64,000 nt of DNA, taken from positions 12,949,039 through 13,013,038 of the forward strand of contig CM119271.1 in NCBI GenBank assembly GCA_051294375.1. The letters run 5' to 3'. The translations under genes and the position numbers were made by a program. Positions 34,270 to 46,631 of the stretch are shown here, one piece after another. Positions within the stretch are counted from its first letter, which is position 1. Each line of letters begins with the position of its first letter. The notes beneath the pieces are model-generated. The model was not told the origin of the DNA. It worked only from the letters and a program-made list of their open reading frames with translations, and did no database searches. The stretch is from Paraspadella gotoi (Eukaryota; Chaetognatha).

Positions 34270-37200
34270 CAAAAAGGAGAATGACCGCACGTGTACTTTC
34301 ACTCCGTTCGTCTCTCTCTCTTCTTCCTCTCTCTTCATCTCTCATTACTCTTTTCTTTCTTAGTCTCTCTCTTCCCTCATACAGTCTCACCTCCTTCTTT
34401 ATCAGCCTACGAAACTTCTTCTCAAGCTCGCTCCTACCCGCTCTCATATAATGTACAGTGGTGCTATCATAAGATATTTGTTGATTGGAATTATTAGAGC
34501 TATATATAAAAGACTTCTGGGAACCGTTAGCTCTTCTCAAAGAGCAAAGCTATCTCTGGTACATCACTCCTAAAGATTTCGTGCGCGCCTTCTTTCTTCC
34601 TTTCCAATTCGGGGCGGGAGGACTTTTGATGATCGGGGAGCTTCTCAACTAGGTATCTGGACCACATGTGCTTTTAACGCATTTCCACTAGCATGCTCCA
34701 GGGCAAGCAAGTGTTCGAATAAGTCAGGAAACTGGTCCAATTTTGGCGTACGAATTCTAGCATGCCGGCACACGTTAAGATGTTGGATTAAGAAGGGACT
34801 GTGGCAATGGCTCTCTTCACCGATTGCTAGCATGCCGGGCCAAGTAATGGTTGTCGATATACAGGAAACCTGGTAAGCCTTTTCACAGATTCGAGTGATA
34901 TTGGCTCACAGCAACGTATAGTGTTCAATAAAGGCGTATGGCATTGCTTAAAGATTCCGCTATGCAGTCCCTGGCGCAGTGAGTTTCAGCATAAAGGTCC
35001 CTGGCATTCTTTCCTAAACTCTATCCTAACGCGTCTATCAGTCTCAATATCACGTTTCCTGCTCGTATCCGCTCTCGGAATGTCGGGTCTTAAACTAATA
35101 TCCCGCCACCTCTGCTTCACTCACGCTCGTCGCGTAGCCACTCTCTCGTACTCTCACGTCTCTGCTACGTCGATCGATGCGTCTCTCTCTCTTTTCGTGC
35201 TTGCTTGAATTAATATCAATGTCTCGGTCTTTCAATAGAAAATTCTCTCCTATTCCCGTTTTTAAAACGTTTTGTAGCTTTGATAGGCATGAATCAAATG
35301 CTTATTTAATTCTACCAACTGGACGAAGACACAGACGCCTACGCCTTCATATGGAGCTTTGAAAGAGCATCAACCTCTGGATGGAGGAAATTCATGCGTA
35401 CGCCTTACTTCTGAGCCATCTGCGTAAGAGGTAAGTGTAAAGTATCTGACAAACAGGTTTACTCTAGAGAAGAAGAGACGTCATTTGTCTATCGATTAAT
35501 GATTGATTGACTCTCGATTGGAGAAGGGTCGCTGCTATGTGTTATATATTTGGCTGTGTGAAGGTTAGAGATCCGGAGAGGCCTCGTTATATTAAAAAAA
35601 AAGGTCGGTCCAGGCACCAAGGGAAACCGGGAGAGAGGAAACGAGGAACACGAGTGATTCTTGAAAAGGGGCCCCCGGTTTTGGAACTAATTTCTCTTTT
35701 TTATTTGTAATGTTGCGGGGAGAATTTGCTCCACTAAAATATGATGAGAGGTGTAATTAAAAAAATGTATATTCATTAAAGACTATTAAATAAATTAATA
35801 ATTATAAACTTAAAGTTTATGTTAAGAATAGGTGCACAAATCGGTTTCGCCTATTTATTCCGATTCACAGCCGTATTTTTGATTGCCTCGCGGTGTCACG
35901 ACTGATAAGTTCACTCGGCACATCATATCTTTTACGACGCGCCAGTTCCACTTCGCCCAATTTACCGCTGGTTGACACCTATCACATCACTAAGCGGAGA
36001 GAGCGGGATGGTAAATTCGCCTTGGGTTCAGAACACATCATCTGTATAGTAATAATCAGCTCTAAATTGTATATATATCCATTATCACTGAGCGCTATCT
36101 TACTATCGTGACGCGCAGATTGTCCACATTCTCCGCTCATTTAACTTCGATCTGTGTGTGCTATAAGCGGCGACATGTACTTGCGCGCCTTTATTTAACT
36201 GGGTTTCGGGACAAATGCTCACGTTCTAGCTGTGTGGCAATTATTCAATAATCGTTCTGTCTTATAATCTATAAGCCTCATCGATTAGTGCGTACACTCC
36301 ACATAATTTCGACCAGATGTTCTTTGTCTCATGATATTTCCATTGCTTGACAGAGTCATTATTCTCTTATTGCGGGATCCTCCTTTCTATTCCGGCAGAA
36401 CAGAGTATCGGTTCGGGAACACCCTTATATGATCATTACATCCCACTTTGTCAGACATCCATCAGATTTTTATGTTCATATATGCTCTCACCCTATCCCA
36501 ATTCATTAAACATCACGTACATATTTAGTAATATCTTCTTATCGCTTCGCCTCGGGAGACTTAGTTATGGTAACATTCCAGAACAGATTTTTTTGGTTTA
36601 ATTGTATACAGCTATTACTCTAGTGGACAAAAAAATTATATTCGTAGGGAAACTTTTTTCGACTAAAGAAAGATTCATCTCGCATCCTCGGCTTCGTTCT
36701 GCTCCATTTTATAATCCTCAGATTCTTTCCACCTACCCCTCTGTCATTTTTTTTAATCTGTACCGTCCTCTCGGGCCTCTACCTTTCACCCCGTACTCTG
36801 CTCTCGACACTCTCTGCCCTCCTACCATTCTTCCTCGCATTCCGACCTCGTCTCTCGGATCCGTGCGCTGCTCGGACTGCGGTCCTATTCTCGTCTCCTC
36901 CGCGCTTACGTGATATTTGCCTTGTCTCGCGTTGTCTATTCCAACTCGCGGTGCGACGACATATGTTAAGCAATACTTCGGGATACTGACGGATTTAGTC
37001 TCTCACCCATTTCCGGATGTCTCATAGTTATTTTCTCTCTCTCTCTCTGCATCACTGCCAATGCTATCGGTTTTCCATTTATCTCTGGAAGGAATCATAC
37101 CTCTCGGTGAGTAGCGACAGATGGTACGAATCTCACCTGATTTGAGCGGCAATCATTGGCTAGGGAGGGCAAATCATTCGCCGGGGATTCCTATGGTCCG

Positions 37201-38128
37201 GGTGGGCCGCCGAGCCTACAGTTGTACATCGAGCGCGTGCGTCGGTCGCGTCGCCTTCTAAATCATCATCTATATCGTTCCATCTCCATCTCATCATTTA
37301 TATCCGCATGCAATAGAGCGTTGTTCTTCGCGCTATCAGTTTCGCGGCAGGTTCCAGACGAGCTACCTGCGCTAATGCGTTCTACTTTGATATCTCTCCT
37401 CTTTTTCACGTTGCTCACTCAACTTGTAACAATTATTTTCTCGTTCTCTTAATCAATGTTTGTTTTTTTTTGCGAGTGCGCCAGAGTCTAGGGTGTCGGT
37501 TTGAGAAACTCATGGATTTCATAGGAACTTAACACCAAGGATGAGATTTAAGTTTCTGGTGGTCAAGAAATAGAGAAATGGATGGTCTGAGACACCAGCG
37601 GATACTGGGAAAAGCTACAGTCAATACTTAAGGTCTATTTAGTTATCCTAAAGAGAAAGAGGATCGGTGGGTCAGTGGTAAGATTCTTTGACCAGAATGC
37701 TGGTTTGTGAGGCTGGGCAGCGTTCCATAAAATATGCTTAGACCAGGGGTAATTTTTATCTTTGGATGTACCCATTCTCCACTGCTTCTCCATTGCTTTT
37801 CCACATCAGACTTTCAAAATTGCAGATGGACGGGCGTTTGACAGAATTCATTGACACTGTCGCTCATGTTGCGGAACGTTGTATCTATCGGTGGACCCAT
37901 GGCTTCCGACGTCATCCTCATGGATTAGGAAATGCCGATTTGCGGAGGTCGCCGGAAATATGGAACCGCGACGGTCAATGTGAAACTACCAAATGTCCAC
38001 ATTCATTGGGCTAAACCGTGTTATGGATATTCGTCTCTCATCTCGTGCGAAATCATGCTCGATTACTGTCATCCTATCATCTCTCTAGATTATCATATAT
38101 TATACTTCCTCGACTCTGATTCCAAAGT
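34270..38128. other. 3.9-kb segment that breaks the right arm
   Basis: No continuous open frame or known family was seen. The interval 35215-35330 is a noisy second copy of 33553-33640 (TTCAATA-AAATTCTCTCC; TTTTAAACGTTTTGTA), and 35480-35545 echoes 33715-33770 (ATTGATTGA; GGGTC-CTGCTATG). At least part therefore looks like an inaccurate repeat of the arm. The interval 36330-38120 has several frames of 80-100 codons with no recognisable domain. N runs from 38129 to 38153. Confidence 0.5.
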
Positions 38129-38266
38129 NNNNNNNNNNNNNNNNNNNNNNNNNTCTGATTCCACCGTGTTTGACGCCGCCGACGAGTTTATCGTTCCATC
38201 GAGATTCCATCGTAAAATCTGACGACGGCGCCGAGAAGATTCGTAGATGTCCTGCCAAGGTTATTG

Positions 38267-38355
38267 TAAGGCCTTTCAGAGGCCTTTAAGACGCCCTCAA
38301 GAGGCCTTGTAGAGGCCATTAAGCTGCCTTGAAGGGGCCCTCAAGAGGCCTTTAA
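38267..38355 (+). repeat. 11-bp GGCC minisatellite, right arm
   Basis: Eight units, reading AGAGGCCTTTA on this strand, in nearly perfect 11-bp register. Mirrored at 24613-24712. Confidence 0.85.
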
Positions 38356-38729
38356 ATAGTAACAGAACTGGCGCAACGAGAAATAATTTTTAACTATGAA
38401 ACTTTTTCTCAAATTTGACATAACGTTTGGTTTATTTTATTCATTTATTCATTCATTCATTCATTCATTCATTCNNNNNNNNNNNNNNNNNNNNNTTCAT
38501 TCATTCATTCATTTATTCATTCATTCATTCATTCAATCATATTAAAACCAATATACATCATATTCGTATCTCATAAGTTTATAATTAAATAAATGTTTGT
38601 AGTAGTTTTATTTTTAGTTTTCATTTCAAATTAACATTAAGTTAATATTTCTTCTTAATTTTCGTATGTAAAATTCTTTTTTTTTATAGCAAAATAGAAT
38701 TTTCTCTTTTGTCTCGAAAGTCCATGATT

Positions 38730-38736
38730 TTCGAAA

Positions 38737-38781
<45 letters not shown>

Positions 38782-38784
38782 TGT
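38730..38784 (+). repeat. (ACG)n tract
   Basis: Nearly perfect ACG triplets. The partner (CGT)n in the left arm, at 24226-24262, is shorter and interrupted. Confidence 0.9.
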
Positions 38785-39016
38785 GACCTTTGAAAAGCTT
38801 TTGGGTCAACGAAGCTGAAACTTCCCTTGAAGAATAGAGTGGGAGGGAGAGAGTGAGAGGGAGAAGGGGAGGGAGGAAAGAAGGAAGGGAGAGAGAGAGA
38901 AAAGGAGGGAGGAGAAGATATACTGAATCAAGAGGAAGAGGAAGAGGAAAAGCGAATAAGAAGAACAAAGAATGTAAGGAGAATCACAACGGGTGGACAA
39001 AGCTAAAGACAGAGAG

Positions 39017-39249
39017 NNNNNNNNNNNNNNNNNNNNNNNNNNNNNNNNNNNNNNNNNNNNNNNNNNNNNNNNNNNNNNNNNNNNNNNNNNNNNNNNNNNN
39101 NNNNNNNNNNNNNNNNNNNNNNNNNNNNNNNNNNNNNNNNNNNNNNNNNNNNNNNNNNNNNNNNNNNNNNNNNNNNNNNNNNNNNNNNNNNNNNNNNNNN
39201 NNNNNNNNNNNNNNNNNNNNNNNNNNNNNNNNNNNNNNNNNNNNNNNNN
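39017..39249. other. Assembly gap (233 N)
   Basis: Read-through versions exist at 23776-24010 (inverted) and 47660-47800 (direct). Both show GA/CT tracts around a 75-base island. Confidence 0.95.
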
Positions 39250-39285
<36 letters not shown>

Positions 39286-40007
39286 GCTTATCGCCTTCGT
39301 AACTCATTCGTCCTTCCCATAAAAGGATCTCAAACTTCAGGCCAAAGGAGGATGTCGTCCTCATTGTCATTAAAGTCTTTATCGTTGTCATCATCGTTGA
39401 CTTTGTCTTCTTTCTAGTCATTATTTCTTGTTCTTGTCATCGATCGTTGTCGTCATCATCGTCTTCTTCGTCCTCTTTGTCATCGTCATTATAAATGTCA
39501 GCTCGGGCGTCGTCAGTATTGTCATGATCGTCATAGTCTTTGTCATGATCGAATAAATCTTTGTCATCTACATCGTCGTCTTTATCGTCATCGCCGCTCC
39601 TCTCACTCTCCGTTCACCGGTGCCATCGATGTCGTCGTCGTCGTGATGAGATTCACGATCGTTTTCATCGTCGTCGTCGTCATCGTCGTCGTCGTCTCGT
39701 CATTCGTCATCGTAGTTGTTCGCCGTTCATCGTCTTCTTCATCGTCATCGTCTTTCGTTTTCATCGTCGTCGTCGTTCGTCGTCGTTTCGTCGTCGGCGT
39801 TCTCTTTTCGGCGTCGGTTTCCATCGTCGCCGATTTCCGTGAATGACCCACTGACGTTGACCTCTCGGAACTTTTTTCCTTTGCGATTGACGTCTGCTTT
39901 TAATTCGCTTTTATTTTGCTTTTGACCAAAAGGCAAAGTTCTTTATTATTAATTTTTCAAAGTAATATATCTTGCATATGAAATTGATTCTTTGTCTCTC
40001 TTCTTAG

Positions 40008-40089
<82 letters not shown>

Positions 40090-40201
40090 CTTTTTAATTT
40101 TATTTCATAATCCTACTTCTCCTTCGATATTATTCATTTACAATTTCCTTTCTCGTTTCCTTCCTACTATAAGCGTACTCATCTCCTTTTACTTGAATTC
40201 A

Positions 40202-40273
<72 letters not shown>

Positions 40274-40501
40274 CTTTTCTCTGTGTTTGTCACTGTCTCT
40301 CTCTTCTTTCTCTCTTAGGCTTATTCTTTTCTCTCTCTTTCTCTCTCTCTCCCCGGAAAATAGCCGCCCCGACGAACGAACTGACCGACTTTTACCGACA
40401 ATCACGCACTGACTTGACCGACGAGAGTTTCGTCTTTTCCTTTTGAATCCGCGAACGAGTGAAATTCTTTTTGGTGAGTCTTTCACGGACGTCAAGAGAG
40501 A

Positions 40502-40536
<35 letters not shown>

Positions 40537-41047
40537 AGAGAGAGAGAGGATGAGAAGAGAGAGAGAGAGAGAGATGTCGGCGTGAATTCACGTCATTCGA
40601 AAGGCCAATTTTCTGTGAATGTAAAAGATTTTGTGAACGCATTTTAAGAGTCGTTGATCGCGAATCGTGAATCGCGAAGCAGCGAAAAAAGGATGTCAAG
40701 GTTTTCAAAGCGACGACGACGACGAACGACCGACGAACGACTGACGACGACAACGACGACGACGACGACAACGACAGAAGAAAAACTGAAAAGATGAATG
40801 ATTGAAGAGAAATAATGAATGAAGTTATAACGAACGAATGAATAATTAGTGAACAAAATAAGAAAATGAACGAGGTAATACATGAATAAGAGATTAAAAA
40901 TTACGAACGCATGATGAATTTTAAAAAAAAGAGAAAGAAATAAAAAAAAAATTTAAAAAATTCGATGAAAACGCAATAAGGAACGAGTTGAGCCGATTCT
41001 GCGTCTTTACGGTTGATTTGATAAAGAGAGAGAGAGAAAAAGAGCCC

Positions 41048-41115
<68 letters not shown>

Positions 41116-41293
41116 AAGAGAGAGAAGAGAGAGACTAAAGTCTTTTAATTCTTTTTTAAGTTTTTCCCCGCATTTTTCTCATTATTCATTTTTTTTTTCG
41201 ATTTCCGCGCCGCTGAATTTCTTTTCGAATTCGACTACTTTATACTATAGTCTTTCCCTCTCTCTCTCTCTCTCTCGCTCTCTCATCTCTCAT

Positions 41294-41342
<49 letters not shown>

Positions 41343-41734
41343 CCTTGCGTATTACATTTCCTTTCAAACCTTACACAACGTAAAATTATTTTCCTGAATC
41401 TTCGTGAATGTTCATTCACTTTTTTAATCACGTTTCTCTTTGGGAATCATTCGTTCACTGTATTAAACTCTTTTTTTAATCTTTTTAATCTTTATTCAGA
41501 TCAAATCAACTTCGTAATCCACCTTTTACGAGATCAAGTATTAACGCCGCCCGATTTCTACGAAGTTACCGGGCGGAAATTAAAAGGCTTTGTAAAAAAA
41601 AAAAGAATAAAGAGAATATAAAGAGAAAGATAGAAAGAGAGAGAAAGAATGGGAGAGAGAGAGAGAGAAATTAAATAAAACATTTTCAGTTACTTTTGGA
41701 GATTGCGATGATAAATTATAGCAGCGACCTTTGC

Positions 41735-41832
41735 AGGATCTTTGCAGGGATTCTTGCAGGAACTTGCAGGATCTTGCCAGGGCATTTTGCAGGATCTTCA
41801 GGGATTTTCGCAGGATCTTGCAGGATCTTGCC
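41735..41832 (+). repeat. 10-bp minisatellite, unit A
   Basis: About nine to ten units of GCAGGATCTT with indels. The array is perfect in unit B (47013-47112) and degraded again at 50375-50466. Confidence 0.8.
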
Positions 41833-42376
41833 TATAACAAAAATATGCAGTAAGAGTTTTTAAAAAACTAAAAAAACTGTCCCCAAAACGGATAGTTTTG
41901 AGTGCGCCCAATATTTATTTATTCTAGCTTTTACTCCTTCGAAACCTTCATCACTAACCAATGAAACAATGCATAATGAACGGTGTAATACTTTATTCCA
42001 TTCTCACCCAATCTTCATCCTTCCCTCCTTATCGAATGTGTTGATCGTTGCAATACTTGAATTCACTCCACCCAATTCATTGCTACTAATATAAACAATG
42101 TACATTTTTTGATCGCGTAATACTTTATTCCAACTCCTTCCAAACTTCTTCACTCCCAACTTCCAATTTTGTTCCCCAAAGTTCATTTCACTCTTGTCTC
42201 TTTCTCTTCCCAAGAGTCTTCGTTCCAACTCGTCATCAATGGTCTCATGGTCTCCAGTTGCAGCCAGAAAAACGTGACGAGTACAACGTCACCCTCTCTC
42301 TCTTTAACACACTCTCTTTCTCCCCTATCGCTTTCTCTCTTCCCCTCTATTCTAACTCCCTCTCTCCCTCTATTCT

Positions 42377-42378
42377 AA

Positions 42379-42415
<37 letters not shown>

Positions 42416-42561
42416 CTCCTCTCTCCCCCTCTCTTCTCTTGTTTCATTTGCCGCCTCTCTCCCCCCCCCCCTTTTCACTCTCGCTCTATCATGCAAAGAA
42501 AGCCTTAGTTTTAGAGGTCCTTTTTTTCCCCTGATTCTTTATCCTGGAATTCGTCCTCTCT

Positions 42562-42640
<79 letters not shown>
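42377..42640 (+). repeat. (CT)n tracts
   Basis: CT tracts at 42377-42440 and 42565-42640 with a short island between. Matches 51030-51368. Confidence 0.9.
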
Positions 42641-42642
<2 letters not shown>

Positions 42643-43650
42643 TCCACGGGATTCGCGCCTCTCATTCCCCCGAGCGTTCAATAACTTCAAAGATTTACCG
42701 TCTCGCCCTCCACCTCTTTTTTTCGCCCGCTAGAGGTCGAAAGGAGGAGGAAGTAAGGGAGTGGAGGAAAAGGGGAGCTCTGGATTGGCGAGGGTGGGGG
42801 AATATTTTTCTTTTTCTCTCTCCTTTTTTTTTTGCTGCTTTGTTTCCTTTTTTCCTTAGCCTCGCCTTCTATTCCTTAATTCTTATCCCTTATTTCTTTC
42901 CTTTTTTCTCTCCTTTTTTTGGCCTTTATTTTTCCTCTTTTTTCTTATTCCTTTGCCTTTTTTTCCTTTCTCTTTTTCTCCTCTTCCTTTTTTTATTTTT
43001 CTTTTTAATTCTCCCCTCCCCCATCTCTTTACCAATGGGTCATTCACTCGCTGTCATATTCGCGAATTACCTGAAAACTCTTCACGGATTCTTTGTCTCT
43101 CTCTTTTAGCGAAAGAGGTGGACCGTTGCGATATGACCATCTTCGCATTACATTCTAACGGTTCGGTGGGCCATCTTATAAATTATTTTCCCTTCATGTT
43201 TCGTTTAAAACCCTATTAAAAAGTATCGTTGAAATACTAGAATAAGACTTTTATTGAAACCGTATCAAAAGATTTCGAGAAATGAATCTAAAACTACTAC
43301 ATATGTAAATGAATTGATAACTATGGCTGTCATCACAACCATTCACTAAACTTGCATTATAGCATAACATAAATCAAAATTCACTACACAACACCACTTA
43401 CGTCACGCACCATTACGTTGCTACACTACACTACACATTACACAACTATACTGCAACCGCTAACATAACGCATTATATTTAAATCCAAGCAGCTGCATTC
43501 ATTAACAACAATTTCTTCATCACCTTCAAAAGAAATCCTTTCCCCCTAAAACCTCACCCACCGACCCTATACCTTTTCGCCTTTCCCGACCTCTCTGACG
43601 AACCTACTTTCACCGACCTTTCCATCGCCGCGCGGCGTGCGGCGGCGATT
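42641..43650. other. T/C-rich then AT-rich spacer
   Basis: Polypyrimidine at 42800-43020, then AT-rich DNA with ACTACAC repeats near 43420-43450. A 283-codon frame over 42258-43109 is Ser/Leu/Phe-rich microsatellite translation, and the matching sequence in unit C breaks it. Confidence 0.6.
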
Positions 43651-43689
43651 CGCTACTCACCCTTCGACTGTCGAGGTTGGAGTCTTCGA

Positions 43690-44170
43690 TTCTCAAGGGA
43701 CGAGGAGGAGGAATGAAGACGACCGACGCGATGAAGAAGACGACGTAAGACGATGATTTGACGACAACGAAATTGAAGGGGATGACGAAAGACGATGACG
43801 ACGCTTACTGGAAGAGACGACGATGAACGATGACAATGAATTGCAAGGAGTACATGCAAACAACGACGGACGATGAAGAAGGCGACAACGACAACCATGA
43901 GGACGGACGATGTACGATAAAACATGCATGACGATGATGAAGAAGACGATGAAGACAATGATAAATGACGACCACGAGGATGTAATACGACGAGACACGA
44001 AGAAAGACGACCCCGACGACGACGATGATGAGACATTGAAGAGGAGATGAAGACGACGATGAAGAAGATGACGACGACGACGATGATGCGACAACGACAT
44101 TTGAAGCATGGACAATGAAGACACGACGACGACGAAGAAGACGACGACGACCATGACGACGCACGACCGG
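43690..44170 (+). repeat. GAC/GAT triplet region, unit A
   Basis: Imperfect GAC/GAT/GAA triplets. It is frame-broken by indels relative to the cleaner copy at 52415-52800. Confidence 0.85.
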
Positions 44171-44289
44171 GAAAAGCGTCTCCTTTTTCATATTGACTTT
44201 TTTTTCCCCAATTGACGCTTTTTGCTTCTTTTGCGCTACCCGCCCTCTTATCGGTTCTTCTGTTTTCCTCGGCCCTTCCGCTTCGGTTA

Positions 44290-44696
44290 ACGCGTCCGTC
44301 CGTCCGTCCGTCCGTCCCGGTCCGTCCGTCCGTCCGTTCCGTCGTCGTCCGTCCGGTCCGTCCGGTTTCGTCCGTCCGTCAGTCCGTCCGTCCACACCTC
44401 TTGTCCGTCTTTCGTACCGCTCTCATATCACTTCTCTTTTCTTTTTCTTTCTTTTCTTTTTCTTTTCTTTTCTTTTTTTTTTTTAGTTGCGCGGTAAACA
44501 ACTCTGTCGTCGAGTTCGGGTCGGTTATGTCCCGTCCTTCGTGTCTGTCTCACTTACGATAAAAATCTGATATTCGGAAGCGCATAGCGTGTCGAACGCT
44601 CGTGGTATCGTTCACCCCATCGCCTCGGAAAATACGTAATACACGAAAGAAAGTCACTGCGACGCAAAACATTGGAATTACCTCTTCTCGTTTTTA
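44290..44696 (+). repeat. (GTCC)n and dispersed repeat copy e
   Basis: GTCCGTCC runs at 44294-44400, a T-rich tract, then from 44484 AGTTGCGCGG...GTCACTGCGACGCAAAAC...TTGGAATTACC. Copy f at 53056-53258 is the same locus in unit C. Confidence 0.75.
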
Positions 44697-45007
44697 TTCT
44701 CTTTTCTTCGCTTCTGATTCTCTTTTCATCTCTGTCTCCTTCTCTTTTTCTCTAATCTTCTTCTTCTCTTTTCTTTTTATGCTTTTTCTTCTCTATTTTC
44801 TTTTTTTTCCTTTTCTTCCGTCTCTCTTTCACTTTTCGATATCCTTCGACTCTCCTATTTTCAATTCTGCATCTCGTCCAATGCCGTCGGAGCCGTTTTA
44901 ATTTTTGACATACATACTCAATCTCTCTCTTTCCTCCTCCTCTCTCTCTCTTCTCTCTTCTCTCGCTCTCTCTCTCTCTCTCNNNNNNNNNNNNNNNNNN
45001 NNNNNNN

Positions 45008-46307
45008 CGTCGTCGTCGTCGGCGTCTCTTTTCGGCGTCGGTTCCCATCGTCGCCGATTTCGTGAATGACCCACTGACGTTGACCTCTCGGAACTTTTTT
45101 CCTTCTGCGATTGACGTCTGCTTTTAATTCGCTTTTATTTGCTTTTGACCAAAGCAAAGTGTCTTTATTATTAATTTTCAAAGTAATATATCTTGCAATA
45201 TTGAAATTGATCTTTGTCTCTCTTCTTAGCTCTCTCTCTCTCTCGTTCTCATCTCTCTCTCTCTCTCTCTAGCTCGTCTCTCTTCTCTCGTCTCTCTCTC
45301 TCTCTTTTTCTTTTTAATTTAATTCATAATCTACTTTCTCCTTCGATATTATTCATTACAATTTTCCCTTTCTCGTTTCCATTCTACTATAAGCGTACTC
45401 ATCTCCTTTTACTTAATTCATATCCTCTCTCTCTCAGCTCTCTTTCTCTCTCTACCTCTCCTACTCTCTTCTCTCGTCCTGCTTCTCTCTCATCTCGGTC
45501 TCTCTTTTTTTCTTTTCTCTGTGTTTGTCACTGTCTCTCTCTTCTTCTCTCTTAGGCTTATTCTTTTCTCTCTCTTTCTCTCTCTCTCCCGAGAAATAGC
45601 CGCCCCGAACGACGAACTGACCGACTTTTTAACCGGACAACACGCACGTGACTTGCCGCACGAGAGTTTGCGTCTTTTCCTTTTGAATCCGCGAAGAGTG
45701 AAATTCTTTTTGGTGAGTCTTTCACGGACGTCAAGAAGAGAGATGAGAGGAGAGAGGAGAGAGAGAGAGAGAGAGAGCAGAGCAGAGAGAGAGATGAGAA
45801 GAGAGAGAGAGAGAGAGATGTCGGCGTGAATTCACGTCAAATTGTCGAAATCCCGCGGGCCCAATTTTCTGTGAATGTAAAAGATTTTGTGAACGCATTT
45901 TAAGAGTCGTGAATCGCGAATGCGTGAATCATACGCGAAGCAGCGAAAAAGGATGTCAAGGTTTTCAAAGCGACGAAAGCGACGACGGAACGACCGACGA
46001 CGAACGACACAACAGACCGAACGACGAGACAACGACAGATAGAAGAAACTGAAAAGATGAAATGGATTGAAGTAGAATAATGAATGAATTAAACGAAACG
46101 ACATGAATAATTAGTGAACAAATAAGAAATGAACGAGGTAATAATGAATAAGAGACTTAAAAATACGAACGCATGAATGGAATTTAAAAAAAAAAGAGAA
46201 GAGAAAATAAAAAAAAATTTAAAAAATTTCGATGAAAACGCAATAGACGGAAGGTTTGAGCCGAATTCCTGCGTCTTTGACGGTTGGATTGATAAAGAGA
46301 GAGAGAG

Positions 46308-46383
<76 letters not shown>

Positions 46384-46592
46384 CTAAAAGTCTTTAATTC
46401 TTTTTTAAGTTTTTTTTTTTTCCCCGATGCGCTTTTCCTCATTATTCATTTTTTTTTTTTATCGATTTCCGCGGCCGCTGAATTTCTTTTCGAATTCGGC
46501 TCTTTTATTACTATAGTCTTTCCCTCTTCTCTCTCTGCTCTCTCTCTCGCCCTCGCTCCTCACTCATTCTCGTCTCTCTCATCTCTCCTCTC

Positions 46593-46631
<39 letters not shown>

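Larger units (their letters stand above)
30415..41580 (-). repeat. Right arm of the giant imperfect palindrome
   Basis: Reverse complement of 21180-29880 with many small indels. The segment 34270-38150 has no proper left-arm partner. Beyond 41580 the sequence leaves the palindrome, as the left arm does at the 25-N gap ending at 21179. Confidence 0.85.
39290..44910 (+). repeat. Direct-repeat unit A
   Basis: Contents in order: GTC/ATC triplets, (CT)n, a CCCGGAAAATAGCCGCC island, GA tracts, (T)n/(CT)n, a GCCCGATTTCTACG island, the 10-bp array, a TAATACTTTATTCCA island, CT tracts, long T/C-rich DNA at 42800-43020, AT-rich 43200-43500, GAC triplets at 43690-44170, GTCC repeats and a dispersed repeat copy. 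The same order occurs in unit C, and the first half in unit B. Confidence 0.85.

Noticed and set aside
36347-37452. Several frames of 80-103 codons in the 3.9-kb insert
   Set aside because: No domain, no start context and no splice pattern; part of the block shows error-rich sequence, so long frames are not meaningful.
42258-43109. 283-codon Ser/Leu/Phe-rich frame resembling a membrane protein
   Set aside because: The hydrophobic runs come from CT and T/C tracts; the same region in unit C does not keep the frame.
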